Assembly: GCA_013388515.1 (NCBI GenBank)
Contig: JACAFC010000056.1
Location: forward strand, 1 to 58,493
Direction of reading: 5' to 3'
DNA length: 58,493 nucleotides
DNA from: Ignavibacteriaceae bacterium
GTDB taxonomy: Bacteria > Bacteroidota > Ignavibacteria > Ignavibacteriales > Ignavibacteriaceae
A program made the translations under genes and the position numbers. Positions 15,832-23,608 of the stretch are shown here, piece by piece (position 1 is the first letter of the stretch; every line of letters begins with the position of its first letter). Under the pieces are notes generated by a model. The model searched no databases, was not told where the DNA came from, and saw only the letters and a program-made list of their open reading frames with translations.

Positions 15832-17224
15832 CAAAAAAGTTTAATATGGCGTTTAGTTTCACCTCAGTTTCCTCGAATTCGTCCTCTGGATCGGAACCCT
15901 CAACTAGCCCGCTTCCAGCATAAACATACAATTTATTTTCGTGGAATAAGGCCGATCGTATCCCAATAAAAAATTCTCCATCGTTAAAAAAATTAAAGTA
16001 GCCAATAATGCCTGAGTACAATCCGCGTTTGTGAAGTTCTAATTTTTTTAACAACGATAAAGCTTTATCGCGTGGTTCACCGCAAACAGCTGCTGTTGGA
16101 TAAATCGCTTCTAACACTTCGAACAGATTTGTATCTTCGAGAAGTTCCGATTGAAGTGAAGTATGTAAATGCTGGATGTTATGAAGTTTTTTAAAGGGAA
16201 CTTTATGCGTAAATATTTTAGTAACATATTTTGCAATTGCTCTTTTAAATTGATGCACAACTAGATCATGTTCATGGTTAAGTTTAGAACTTGAAAGCAT
16301 TTCGCTCTCCAATTTTTTATCCTCTTCTTCGGTTTTTCCTCTAACTATGGAGCCAGCCATAGCATCTATTATTATTTTTTTGTCATGAATTCTGATGAGT
16401 CGTTCAGGTGTTGCACCAAAGAAAATTGAATTATTATTACGGAAAAAGAAGAAATAACAATCAGGATAGTGAACATTGAAATAATCTCGAATTTCAGTCC
16501 AGTTTAATTCCTCAGATAACACTAAATCTACTCTCCGAGAAGCCACAATTTTTGAGATGCTTAATTCGTTCATTTTATCCAAAGCGTCAGAAACTAAAAT
16601 TTTCCACTTCTTTTTATCCTTTGGAGAAAGCCCTTTAGTGGACAGAATTTTTACAGAATTGTTCTCCTTGTTGAACTGAAAATTATTAAAAGTTTCTACG
16701 CGCTGAGTAAATTTTTCGATTAGTTTTTTCGGTGAGGAACTTTGATTAAGAAAATTATAAAGCACACTAAAACTGTTTTGATTTTTCATTATTAAAAATT
16801 CAGGTACAAACCATTCAGAATCTTTAAAGTCAATCCATTCATCTTCTGAATGCTCGGGTGTAAATTTCATTCCTCCGCATACCAAAGGCATTGGTTCGGT
16901 TTTCTGATCCCAATTACAAATTGTCTTTCCTTTAATTTCTTTATATGTTTTGCTCAAACTTGAAAATCTGCCAAGTCCATTTTCAGATATCTCCATTGCA
17001 GAGCCAAATGCAATAAATGAAATTTTTTCATTCGGATTTTCAAAATAAAAAACCTTCGGATAGTTCTTAAGCAAGTAATTAGGATTGTTGAGAAGTTCGG
17101 TAGCTTCGATTGAGAACTTGAAACTTATAAGATAGTCAGCAAATTCTTGCTTACCAATAATGCTGCTTCTTTCAGATAAAAAACTAGAAAAGTTATCAGC
17201 AATTTTGCCTGGTACAATTGTCAT
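15809..17224 (-). CDS. menF: Isochorismate synthase
   Basis: 471 residues of the chorismate-utilising family. The C-terminal catalytic half shows ISKIVASRRV (general-base Lys), DAMAGSIVRGKTEEED, SEMLSSSKLNHEHDLVV, LHTSLQ, IYPTAAVCGEPRDKAL and RGLYSGIIGY...GSGLVEGSDPEDEFEET, the Mg-binding end. Absence of an amidotransferase partner and the menD/menH neighbours favour isochorismate for menaquinone over anthranilate or salicylate. It is the first gene of the menF-D-H unit; its own promoter would lie in the 41-bp gap after rsgA's minus-strand stop or further upstream. Confidence 0.93.
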   Translation of the reverse strand: MTIVPGKIADNFSSFLSERSSIIGKQEFADYLISFKFSIEATELLNNPNYLLKNYPKVFYFENPNEKISFIAFGSAMEISENGLGRFSSLSKTYKEIKGKTICNWDQKTEPMPLVCGGMKFTPEHSEDEWIDFKDSEWFVPEFLIMKNQNSFSVLYNFLNQSSSPKKLIEKFTQRVETFNNFQFNKENNSVKILSTKGLSPKDKKKWKILVSDALDKMNELSISKIVASRRVDLVLSEELNWTEIRDYFNVHYPDCYFFFFRNNNSIFFGATPERLIRIHDKKIIIDAMAGSIVRGKTEEEDKKLESEMLSSSKLNHEHDLVVHQFKRAIAKYVTKIFTHKVPFKKLHNIQHLHTSLQSELLEDTNLFEVLEAIYPTAAVCGEPRDKALSLLKKLELHKRGLYSGIIGYFNFFNDGEFFIGIRSALFHENKLYVYAGSGLVEGSDPEDEFEETEVKLNAILNFFDGQNKNK

Positions 17225-17265
17225 AATATTGATTGATAATTAAAAATTTTACTTTCATAAAAATA

Positions 17266-18222
17266 CTAAAAGATTATATCCTCTTCTATTGTTTCGAGCA
17301 GCCGCAAATAACTATCGTATCTTTCTTTTGAAATTTTACTTTGCTCAACTGCCCTTCTAACTTTACAATCAGGCTCATGATGATGAGTACAAGTACTGAA
17401 CTTACATTCGGCAGCGTATGCTTTAAACTCAATAAAATAATGTGATAAATCCTCTTTTTTTATGCCAAATGGATCAATTTCCCTGATGCCGGGAGTGTCT
17501 ATGAGAAATGTGTCTGTTTCAACTTCGAAAAGTTTACTAGTAACGGTAGTGTGTACACCCTTAAATGTAGAATTGCTAATGGGGCTTGTTTCAAGATTGA
17601 GATGGGGGTAGATTTTGTTTAAGAGGGAGGATTTACCAACCCCAGATTGTCCCCAAAAGATATTCGTTTTATTTTTAAGTAAAGAAGCCAGTTCAGGTAA
17701 ACCAGTAGAATTTAAAGTGCTTGTTTTTATTACATTATATCCAATGTTATCATAAAGATTGATCCAAGTATCCATTTTATTCATATCATCCAGATCAATT
17801 TTATTTATTATGATTACCATATTGATATTTGAACTTTCCCCAGCAACAATAAAACGGTCAATTACTCTATTGTTAAATGGCGGTTCATCCACACTGGAGA
17901 TAATAAAAAAATTATCGATGTTTGAAGCAACAACTTGCTCAAGCCGCTCACCTCTATAGCTTGCTCCGCGAATTCTTGGAGCCTTGCGGGAGAGATAGTT
18001 CCTTCTTTCACCGATAGTGTGAATTATACCCGATCCATCGTTATTTAAATCAAGTGATACTTCATCGCCAACAGTAACAATGTCTGTATGATAAAGTTTA
18101 CTTTTTTTTAGTTGAAAATCTTTTTTGTACTTGCCTTTTAAGCTGCAGCGAATTTCTGCCTTGCTGCCCTTGGAAAGGACATATACATCTTTACTTTCAA
18201 CTCTGCAAACAATGCCTCTGAT
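17266..18222 (-). CDS. rsgA: Ribosome small-subunit-dependent GTPase, apparent ATC start
   Basis: 318 residues from the proposed start. N-terminal OB-fold (RGIVCRVESKDVYVLSKGS...IRCSLKGKYKK), then a circularly permuted GTPase with motif order G4 NKIDL, G1 GQSGVGKSSLLN, G3 DTPGI, and a C-terminal Zn-binding C-x5-C-x-H-x6-C type motif (CKFSTCTHHHEPDC). RsgA assists 30S maturation. No ATG, GTG or TTG exists in frame between the upstream stop (18250-18252) and GTG 17892, which is already inside the GTPase domain. GGAGA (18227-18231 on the minus strand) sits 4 nt before ATC at 18222-18220, where ATC-AGA-GGC would give a normal MRGIVCRVE start. Confidence 0.85.
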   Translation of the reverse strand: MRGIVCRVESKDVYVLSKGSKAEIRCSLKGKYKKDFQLKKSKLYHTDIVTVGDEVSLDLNNDGSGIIHTIGERRNYLSRKAPRIRGASYRGERLEQVVASNIDNFFIISSVDEPPFNNRVIDRFIVAGESSNINMVIIINKIDLDDMNKMDTWINLYDNIGYNVIKTSTLNSTGLPELASLLKNKTNIFWGQSGVGKSSLLNKIYPHLNLETSPISNSTFKGVHTTVTSKLFEVETDTFLIDTPGIREIDPFGIKKEDLSHYFIEFKAYAAECKFSTCTHHHEPDCKVRRAVEQSKISKERYDSYLRLLETIEEDIIF

Positions 18223-18234
18223 AAAATCTCCGAT

Positions 18235-18271
18235 AAAAATAAAAAAGCGCTATAGAAAAGATATAGCGCTT
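18235..18271 (-). terminator. Intrinsic terminator of the lipoprotein/FadL-like operon
   Basis: On the minus strand a perfect 10-bp stem, AAGCGCTATA / TATAGCGCTT (18271-18262 and 18254-18245), with a 7-nt loop, runs into a T tract. It begins 27 nt after the stop of the barrel gene (18299). It ends only about 13 nt before the proposed rsgA start, leaving almost no room for an rsgA leader. Confidence 0.85.
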
Positions 18272-18298
18272 GAATAAAAGAGTCAAAAATGAAGTTAA

Positions 18299-19759
18299 TC
18301 AGAATCTGAACGTTGTTGTAACTATAAGATTATTAACAGATATATCCTGGATTGTTCGAGATAAATTAGTGCCGTAATTATCTCCGAAATCTTTCCACCA
18401 TCCATGGGCAAAACCAATATCAATACTTACTGCCTCTTCCGCTAAAAATCCTAAACCGGCGGTAAAATATTTTTTATCAAAAGATTGATCGTCTTCTTTA
18501 TAAGCTGAGGGTTTTACAAAAAATCCGCCACGTAACCTTAAACCAATTTCAGGCAGAGTGTATTCAATGCCAAGATTGTAATTGACAACAGCACCTAACA
18601 GATCTTTTACATCCTTGTTTACTTCTGCTACATAATCCTCACCTAATCCGGCTTTGTTTGCGAATTCTATTTGTGAGTAATCCAGTAAAGTTGCTTCAGC
18701 TGAAAAAATTAAACCTTGAATGTTAACAGAAATCCCTCCAGCAAGCTCAAATGGAGTTTCGATAGAATACTCTACTTCATCACTGTAATCATCTTGGTTT
18801 AAATAAAATGATTGGCTTGCATAATCACTGCTGCCGTTAACAATAAATTTTTCTTTTATGTTAAATTTCTTTGGCATTTGAACTGTTAAACCAAAACGGG
18901 CATTTTTATTAAATTGGTAAAGCATCCCAAATTTTGCATTCCAGCCTTCAAGATCCCATTTTAACAAACGGTTTAAATGGAAGGTTTGGAAATCTATGGT
19001 TTCTGTTTCACCAGGGCTAGTTTCTCCTTGATATAATTTATTCAAATCATCTTCATAATAATCATTATTTGACTCATAAGTTCCAGTATGAACATTTAAA
19101 TTCAAACCAACAAATAGATTTTTGTAAACTTCAATTGCGCCCGAGAAAGTCCAATTATTAACATTTCCAGATCCGAGAATACTGCCGCTTTGATTTAATC
19201 CTCCGCCAATAATTGTAGTATCCTTTATGTATTGTGCTTGGTTATCCCGAAGCGGATAACTTAAATATAAATCGTAGGGAATGTTATTGTTTCGTAAACT
19301 AAAATAGTTTATCCATGAATTCTGATTGTTTAAGCCATCGAATTTAAGGGCGCTGGTCAAATCAGCTGTATTGTGATATGAAAGACCAAAGACTAAACTT
19401 CCTCTTGTCGTGGGCAGTGGAAATACAAAGCTAAGTCTATTTAAAGTTGTGTTACTGTTTGAGTAATTAGATTTTTGGTTGAAAAAATCTGTTTCGTTTT
19501 TGTAATTAGAATAGGATAACCCACCGGATAATTCAATTTTTTTTATTAATCCAAATCCTGCCGGATTAAAAAAAGATGCCGAAGCATCGTCACTTAAACC
19601 GATATAGCTATTACCCATACCTAACGCACGTGCACTTGATCCCAGTCCAGAGTAAGCTAATCTTAATGCATCATTTGTGTTTTGAGAAAAAACTTCATTC
19701 TGAGTAAAAGTCAGAAAAAAGAAAGATATTGCAATGAATGAAATTTTAGAGTTAGCCAT
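18299..19759 (-). CDS. FadL/OmpP1/TodX-like outer-membrane beta-barrel protein
   Basis: 486 residues. A signal peptide (MANSKISFIAISFFFLTFTQNEVFSQ) is followed by LAYSGLGSSARALGMGNSYIGLSDDASASFFNPAGFGLI, the N-terminal hatch-type signature shared by FadL/TodX transporters and related Bacteroidota barrels. Alternating strands then continue to a C-terminal aromatic residue (VTTTFRF). FadL-type proteins import hydrophobic molecules; PorV-like shuttle proteins share the same opening motif and are the alternative. It is the last gene of a four-gene operon: its ATG shares one base with the stop of the preceding lipoprotein gene, and an intrinsic terminator follows. Confidence 0.85.
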   Translation of the reverse strand: MANSKISFIAISFFFLTFTQNEVFSQNTNDALRLAYSGLGSSARALGMGNSYIGLSDDASASFFNPAGFGLIKKIELSGGLSYSNYKNETDFFNQKSNYSNSNTTLNRLSFVFPLPTTRGSLVFGLSYHNTADLTSALKFDGLNNQNSWINYFSLRNNNIPYDLYLSYPLRDNQAQYIKDTTIIGGGLNQSGSILGSGNVNNWTFSGAIEVYKNLFVGLNLNVHTGTYESNNDYYEDDLNKLYQGETSPGETETIDFQTFHLNRLLKWDLEGWNAKFGMLYQFNKNARFGLTVQMPKKFNIKEKFIVNGSSDYASQSFYLNQDDYSDEVEYSIETPFELAGGISVNIQGLIFSAEATLLDYSQIEFANKAGLGEDYVAEVNKDVKDLLGAVVNYNLGIEYTLPEIGLRLRGGFFVKPSAYKEDDQSFDKKYFTAGLGFLAEEAVSIDIGFAHGWWKDFGDNYGTNLSRTIQDISVNNLIVTTTFRF

Positions 19760-20244
19760 TATCTCCTCCCGCTATTGGTATTTCTATTACCATCATTGTT
19801 TCGAACTGAATTATTATCAGAACTTCTTGTATTTGAATTATTATTGCTTGAATTTACGGACGACGAATTATCACTTGAAGTGCTGCTATTTGAAGTGTTA
19901 CCGGATGAACTAGTATTCGAAACATCACGTGTTGGTGAGTTTATATTGTGGGTATTAGTTCTATCAGTATTGCTGCGTCCTTGCCCTTCATTTCTAACAG
20001 ATGATGTACTCCCATTTTTATCTCTAATGTATTCACTGCCTGCTGGAGTGCTGGGCGGAACATAACTAAGCCACCATGGATAATCGTAGAATGAGTAATA
20101 ATCTCCATAGTATGTTTCTGAATAGTAATCATTTGTTGTGCTTTCCGTAGGGAATTCCTCATCTGGAGTCCAAATAATTGTATAGCAGCCGTTAATTGCA
20201 AACACAATTAATAATGTGAATATTTTTATTATGTGCTTTTTCAT
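19759..20244 (-). CDS. Lipoprotein with Ser/Asn-rich disordered tail
   Basis: 161 residues: signal peptide and lipobox (LIVFAINGCYT), a short aromatic stretch (YYSETYYGDYYSFYDYPWW), then from about residue 75 a low-complexity Ser/Asn/Thr tail ending NTNSGRR. No known domain was recognised. It shares the GCY lipobox, the aromatic segment and the basic end with two lipoproteins just upstream. It is 3 nt from its neighbour upstream and overlaps the barrel gene by 1 nt, so the four genes are probably made together. A surface-exposed flexible role is only a guess. Confidence 0.8.
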   Translation of the reverse strand: MKKHIIKIFTLLIVFAINGCYTIIWTPDEEFPTESTTNDYYSETYYGDYYSFYDYPWWLSYVPPSTPAGSEYIRDKNGSTSSVRNEGQGRSNTDRTNTHNINSPTRDVSNTSSSGNTSNSSTSSDNSSSVNSSNNNSNTRSSDNNSVRNNDGNRNTNSGRR

Positions 20245-20247
20245 TTT

Positions 20248-20544
20248 TTACCTTTTTCTATCTTTTTGTGAAATTCTTCCTTCACCACCATTCCGGAGAT
20301 CAGACAAGTCACTGGATCTCTCGTATGAGGGTGATGGTGGAATGTGCGGACGAATAATTGGCCCAGGCAGCCTTGGCGGGGGTGGAGGAGGTGGTGGTGG
20401 ACATGGTTCACACGGAGGGATGTATGGTTCATCTGGAACATCTGCAAGTTTAGCATTTGGGTCCCATGCCAGATAAATATAACAACCTTCAAGCGCCACA
20501 AACGTTAATAAAGTTATTATTCCAGTAAGTATGTGCTTTTTCAT
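20248..20544 (-). CDS. Small lipoprotein with polyproline segment
   Basis: 98 residues: lipobox VALEGCY, then WDPNAKLADVPDEPYIPPCEPC followed by nine prolines, RLPGP, and a basic end (SQKDRKR). The two Cys after the lipidated one (CEPC) could form a disulphide. The function is unknown; polyproline stretches are stiff spacers or binding sites in other proteins. It is the middle member of three tandem GCY lipoproteins, with 5-nt and 3-nt gaps to its neighbours. The glycine-rich frame on the opposite strand is only its mirror. Confidence 0.78.
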   Translation of the reverse strand: MKKHILTGIITLLTFVALEGCYIYLAWDPNAKLADVPDEPYIPPCEPCPPPPPPPPPRLPGPIIRPHIPPSPSYERSSDLSDLRNGGEGRISQKDRKR

Positions 20545-20549
20545 CTCAC

Positions 20550-21560
20550 TTACCTTCTTCTGTCACTACCTCTATTCGATCCATTTGAGTTACTACCCGA
20601 TCTTGGTGGAGGAGTATTATTGCGCGGCGGATTGTAATTGCGTGTTGGTGGAGAGTATGATCTAGGAGTTTCATTTGTTCGTCTTTCAATTCTAGATTCA
20701 TTACGCCTATTGGTTTCTGTTTTTTGTCTAGTGCTGGAATTATCCCGTTTAATATTAGGAATATTAGTAGTGTTGGTTTCATTTCTTTTAATATTTCTTT
20801 GACGGTCATTGGATTTTTTTCTAATTGTATTATTTTCTGTTCTATTCCTTTCAATTGTTAGATCACGCGTAGTTTCTCTGTTCTTATCAGATTTACCAAG
20901 ACTATTCCTTTCCTTGTTTAAATCTCTGGTACGTGAAGTTGTGTTTCTATCAAGAAGTATGTCCCGGCTGCGAGTATTGGTTCTAGTCTCTTTGTTTAAT
21001 GTTCTTGAGTCTCTGCCAGTTAATGTTCCTCTAGTAACATAACTGCTTCTTAAGCCAGAATTATTTCTGATAGTGTAACCATCACGTGACCTCTCTCTGA
21101 ATTTATAGTGACCGTAACCGTAGTTATAATATCCCCAATTATAATAATGGTTGTAATAGTAAGGATTGTAATAATAATTGTAGTAATATGGATAATACCA
21201 TGAAGTTCCACACCAATTCCAGTAATAATAAGGATCCCAAAAGAAAGGATCATAACAATAGCCACCAAATGATAAACCTATATATATGGAAGGATGATAT
21301 CCCCAAAAATACCTCCTGTAAGATGGATAGCCAAAGTAGTATTTATTTATTGTAATGTCATCGTACTCGTCATACTGTAATTCTTCATCGGCATCATCTG
21401 AATAAGAAGTATCTTCCATTTCCTCTTGATAATAATATCCATAATCATTTTGATTATCGGAATGCTCAAAATCTCTTGTGGCAAGTTGAGTATAGCAGCC
21501 CGCTAAAAAAATGGTTGATGTGAAAATAATCGTTGAAAAGAATAAATATTTTAATTTCAT
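20550..21560 (-). CDS. Tyr-rich lipoprotein with Arg/Asn/Thr-rich tail
   Basis: 336 residues from ATG 21560. That start is chosen because GGAG lies 6 nt upstream; a GTG start at 21572 would contain that site. Signal peptide and lipobox (TSTIFLAGCYT), an acidic Tyr-containing stretch, then residues ~70-150 dominated by Tyr/Trp/Asn (SWYYPYYYNYYYNPYYYNHY). From ~160 on, a basic low-complexity tail of Arg, Asn and Thr ends GSDRRR. No catalytic domain seen. It is the first gene of the lipoprotein x3 - barrel operon. The role is unknown; Tyr-rich surface proteins can be adhesive or cross-linked (analogy only). Confidence 0.8.
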   Translation of the reverse strand: MKLKYLFFSTIIFTSTIFLAGCYTQLATRDFEHSDNQNDYGYYYQEEMEDTSYSDDADEELQYDEYDDITINKYYFGYPSYRRYFWGYHPSIYIGLSFGGYCYDPFFWDPYYYWNWCGTSWYYPYYYNYYYNPYYYNHYYNWGYYNYGYGHYKFRERSRDGYTIRNNSGLRSSYVTRGTLTGRDSRTLNKETRTNTRSRDILLDRNTTSRTRDLNKERNSLGKSDKNRETTRDLTIERNRTENNTIRKKSNDRQRNIKRNETNTTNIPNIKRDNSSTRQKTETNRRNESRIERRTNETPRSYSPPTRNYNPPRNNTPPPRSGSNSNGSNRGSDRRR

Positions 21561-21742
21561 TTTTTTCTCCACTATAATTAACTATGTAAACTTCGTCAAG
21601 AATCAAGCCTAATAAAAGGGGGAATAAAGTATCCAAAAATGAAAATTCGAATAAGAGAAGTTTTAGATGTGTACATTAAAATAAACTTGTATGTATAGTA
21701 AGTAGGACATACAAATTCGGATTTTATCGGCAATAAAGAATT

Positions 21743-22513
21743 TTAAATATTTCTTATAAATTCTATTCGAATTGCTCTATCAGCAGTACTAGGATTTATT
21801 TTTTTGTTGTTTAGCAAATCTCTGAGGTCAAATCCAAAGGTGAACCCTTCACCCAATGTCCATCGAATTCCAAGATTAAGGTAACCATTTCCTTTTCCAA
21901 AAACTTCAGATTGATTATCATTAAATGCGAAATCATACTCACCAACAATTGAAAAGTTCTCGCTTAAAGTTTTTTCAAAACCACCAGAGATATTAATGAA
22001 ATTATCAGCATCTCGTGTTTCAAGCGAATAACTTGCTGAGCCATGCAAACTTAAATAACCATATAAAGCAAAATTTTTTGATACCGCACCAAAAAATCCA
22101 GGTGATTTTATTGCATATCTTCCTGCCGATTCAGAAAATGTTCCTTTTCCTTGTGAGTTAAAACCCAATGTAATTGTAGGCATAAATAGTGTTTCCTTGA
22201 ATAACCTGAATCGAAGATCGACAGCAGGAAGTTTATACCAATCTGGGTTGCCTGCACCAATAACATTTACTCCGCCATAAGAAATACCAAAACTAACATC
22301 TTCAAATACGCCAACTTCTAGTTTGCCAATAACAACACCATAAGGTAAATAATCAGTTCCAATGCTAACTAATCCTTTATCCAAAACACCGGCGGTCGGC
22401 ATATCAATTAAAAACCTGTACTGGTAATTTGCATTTTCACCTGCAGTGCCTTGACTGAAAAGGTTAGGTGCAAGGCAGAATAATGTTAGAAATACACTTA
22501 ATAAATTTTTCAT
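21743..22513 (-). CDS. Outer-membrane beta-barrel protein, unknown function
   Basis: 256 residues with a signal peptide (MKNLLSVFLTLFCLAPNLFSQ). Alternating amphipathic strands typical of a small barrel follow: GVVIGKLEVGVFEDVSFGISYGG, FGAVSKNFALYGYLSLHGSASY, NFSIVGEYDFAF. The pattern resembles YjbH-type or other uncharacterised exported barrels, but I cannot assign a family. It is 25 nt downstream of the ATP-grasp gene on the same strand and likely cotranscribed with it. Confidence 0.7.
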   Translation of the reverse strand: MKNLLSVFLTLFCLAPNLFSQGTAGENANYQYRFLIDMPTAGVLDKGLVSIGTDYLPYGVVIGKLEVGVFEDVSFGISYGGVNVIGAGNPDWYKLPAVDLRFRLFKETLFMPTITLGFNSQGKGTFSESAGRYAIKSPGFFGAVSKNFALYGYLSLHGSASYSLETRDADNFINISGGFEKTLSENFSIVGEYDFAFNDNQSEVFGKGNGYLNLGIRWTLGEGFTFGFDLRDLLNNKKINPSTADRAIRIEFIRNI

Positions 22514-22538
22514 AATTTTTTTAATGTTTAATTTTTCT

Positions 22539-23462
22539 TTATGAATGATTAGGTATAGAACTTATTTTCTTTACAGCTTTTGCTAAAGAAGCAATTATTT
22601 GATCGACAATTTCATCTGGAACTCCATCAGCATGCTTTGATTTTAGTCTCATATCACACTGATCATTAACATAATCTATAACCATATATTTATTGTCAGC
22701 GGTTAATACTACTTCAGTAGAGAAGAAGTCGAGGTTTGTTATATCAAATATGGTTTTAGTTATCTGATTGAGTTTTTTTGTGTTGATATGTGCTTTCAGT
22801 TCGTCATCAATCATACTATAAACATGGGTTTGATCATCCCATAAAACTGAAATTACTTTATCAAATGACCAAAAACATCTGAACCAAGTTCGCTTACCAT
22901 TTATAACATTCGGGTATATTTTCTCTTGGATTAAGTATTTATCATTGTTATAAGCCACTCTTTCACTCAATACTTCTTTAAGCGATTCGGCTCCAGTTAC
23001 TACCCCAATTCCGCCTCCGGTAGTATTGCATGGTTTAATTATAAATGGTCGTCCAAGTATTGCCAAATCTTCAACAGATAAAAAAATGTTTGCTTCTTGG
23101 CTATGCGGTGGAATTATAATTGAATGCGGAACATTTAAACCAGCCGTGATAAACTCCAAATGCATACTTGCTTTATCTATTGCATGTGTGACATTTTTAT
23201 ATGGATTGAACATTCTGGTCCTTCGTCTCTGTAAAATTTTACCTACCTCTTCAAATCTTTCATCAACATCCCACGCTCGGTCAATATATGTGTTAAAGCT
23301 TAAATTCTTCCTAAGTAAATCTTCTTTAACTTCCAACACATTATTAGGATGAATCACATAAGTACTAATCCCAAGTGATTGTAGTTGATTTTCTACCTTT
23401 AACACGAAATCTACATCGTATTCCCAGTTGTACGCTATTCCAAGGTCAAAAATTTTCATCAT
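22539..23462 (-). CDS. ATP-grasp enzyme (RimK/glutathione-synthetase-like)
   Basis: 307 residues. The pre-ATP-grasp region is followed by RPFIIKPCNTTGGGIGVV (ATP-binding Lys and glycine-rich loop), YLIQEKIYPNVINGKRTWFRCFW, and a C-terminal metal-binding block FFSTEVVLTADNKYMVIDYVNDQCDMR with the usual E...N-D arrangement. Such enzymes join a carboxyl group to an amine through an acyl-phosphate. The substrate is unknown; no peptide-precursor or amino-acid gene is next to it, only a barrel gene. Start ATG 23462 (a preceding MM pair leaves one-codon ambiguity). Confidence 0.82.
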   Translation of the reverse strand: MMKIFDLGIAYNWEYDVDFVLKVENQLQSLGISTYVIHPNNVLEVKEDLLRKNLSFNTYIDRAWDVDERFEEVGKILQRRRTRMFNPYKNVTHAIDKASMHLEFITAGLNVPHSIIIPPHSQEANIFLSVEDLAILGRPFIIKPCNTTGGGIGVVTGAESLKEVLSERVAYNNDKYLIQEKIYPNVINGKRTWFRCFWSFDKVISVLWDDQTHVYSMIDDELKAHINTKKLNQITKTIFDITNLDFFSTEVVLTADNKYMVIDYVNDQCDMRLKSKHADGVPDEIVDQIIASLAKAVKKISSIPNHS

Positions 23463-23608
23463 GCAATTATTTTTGCAAAGATATACTTTACTATATTTGT
23501 ATGCAACAATTGTAGATAGGAGCTGTTACAAGGTTAATGGTGAATATTCTTTTACAGCTTAAAAAATAACATGTACTACTTAACACAAAAAATACTGATT
23601 TGGTGCAA

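Noticed and set aside
17266-17892. rsgA starting at GTG 17892
   Set aside because: This would remove the OB domain, and the upstream frame encodes a clear RsgA N-terminus as far as 18222.
20216-20476. Glycine-rich ORF on the plus strand
   Set aside because: It is the mirror of the polyproline segment of the minus-strand lipoprotein and has no signal or coding features of its own.
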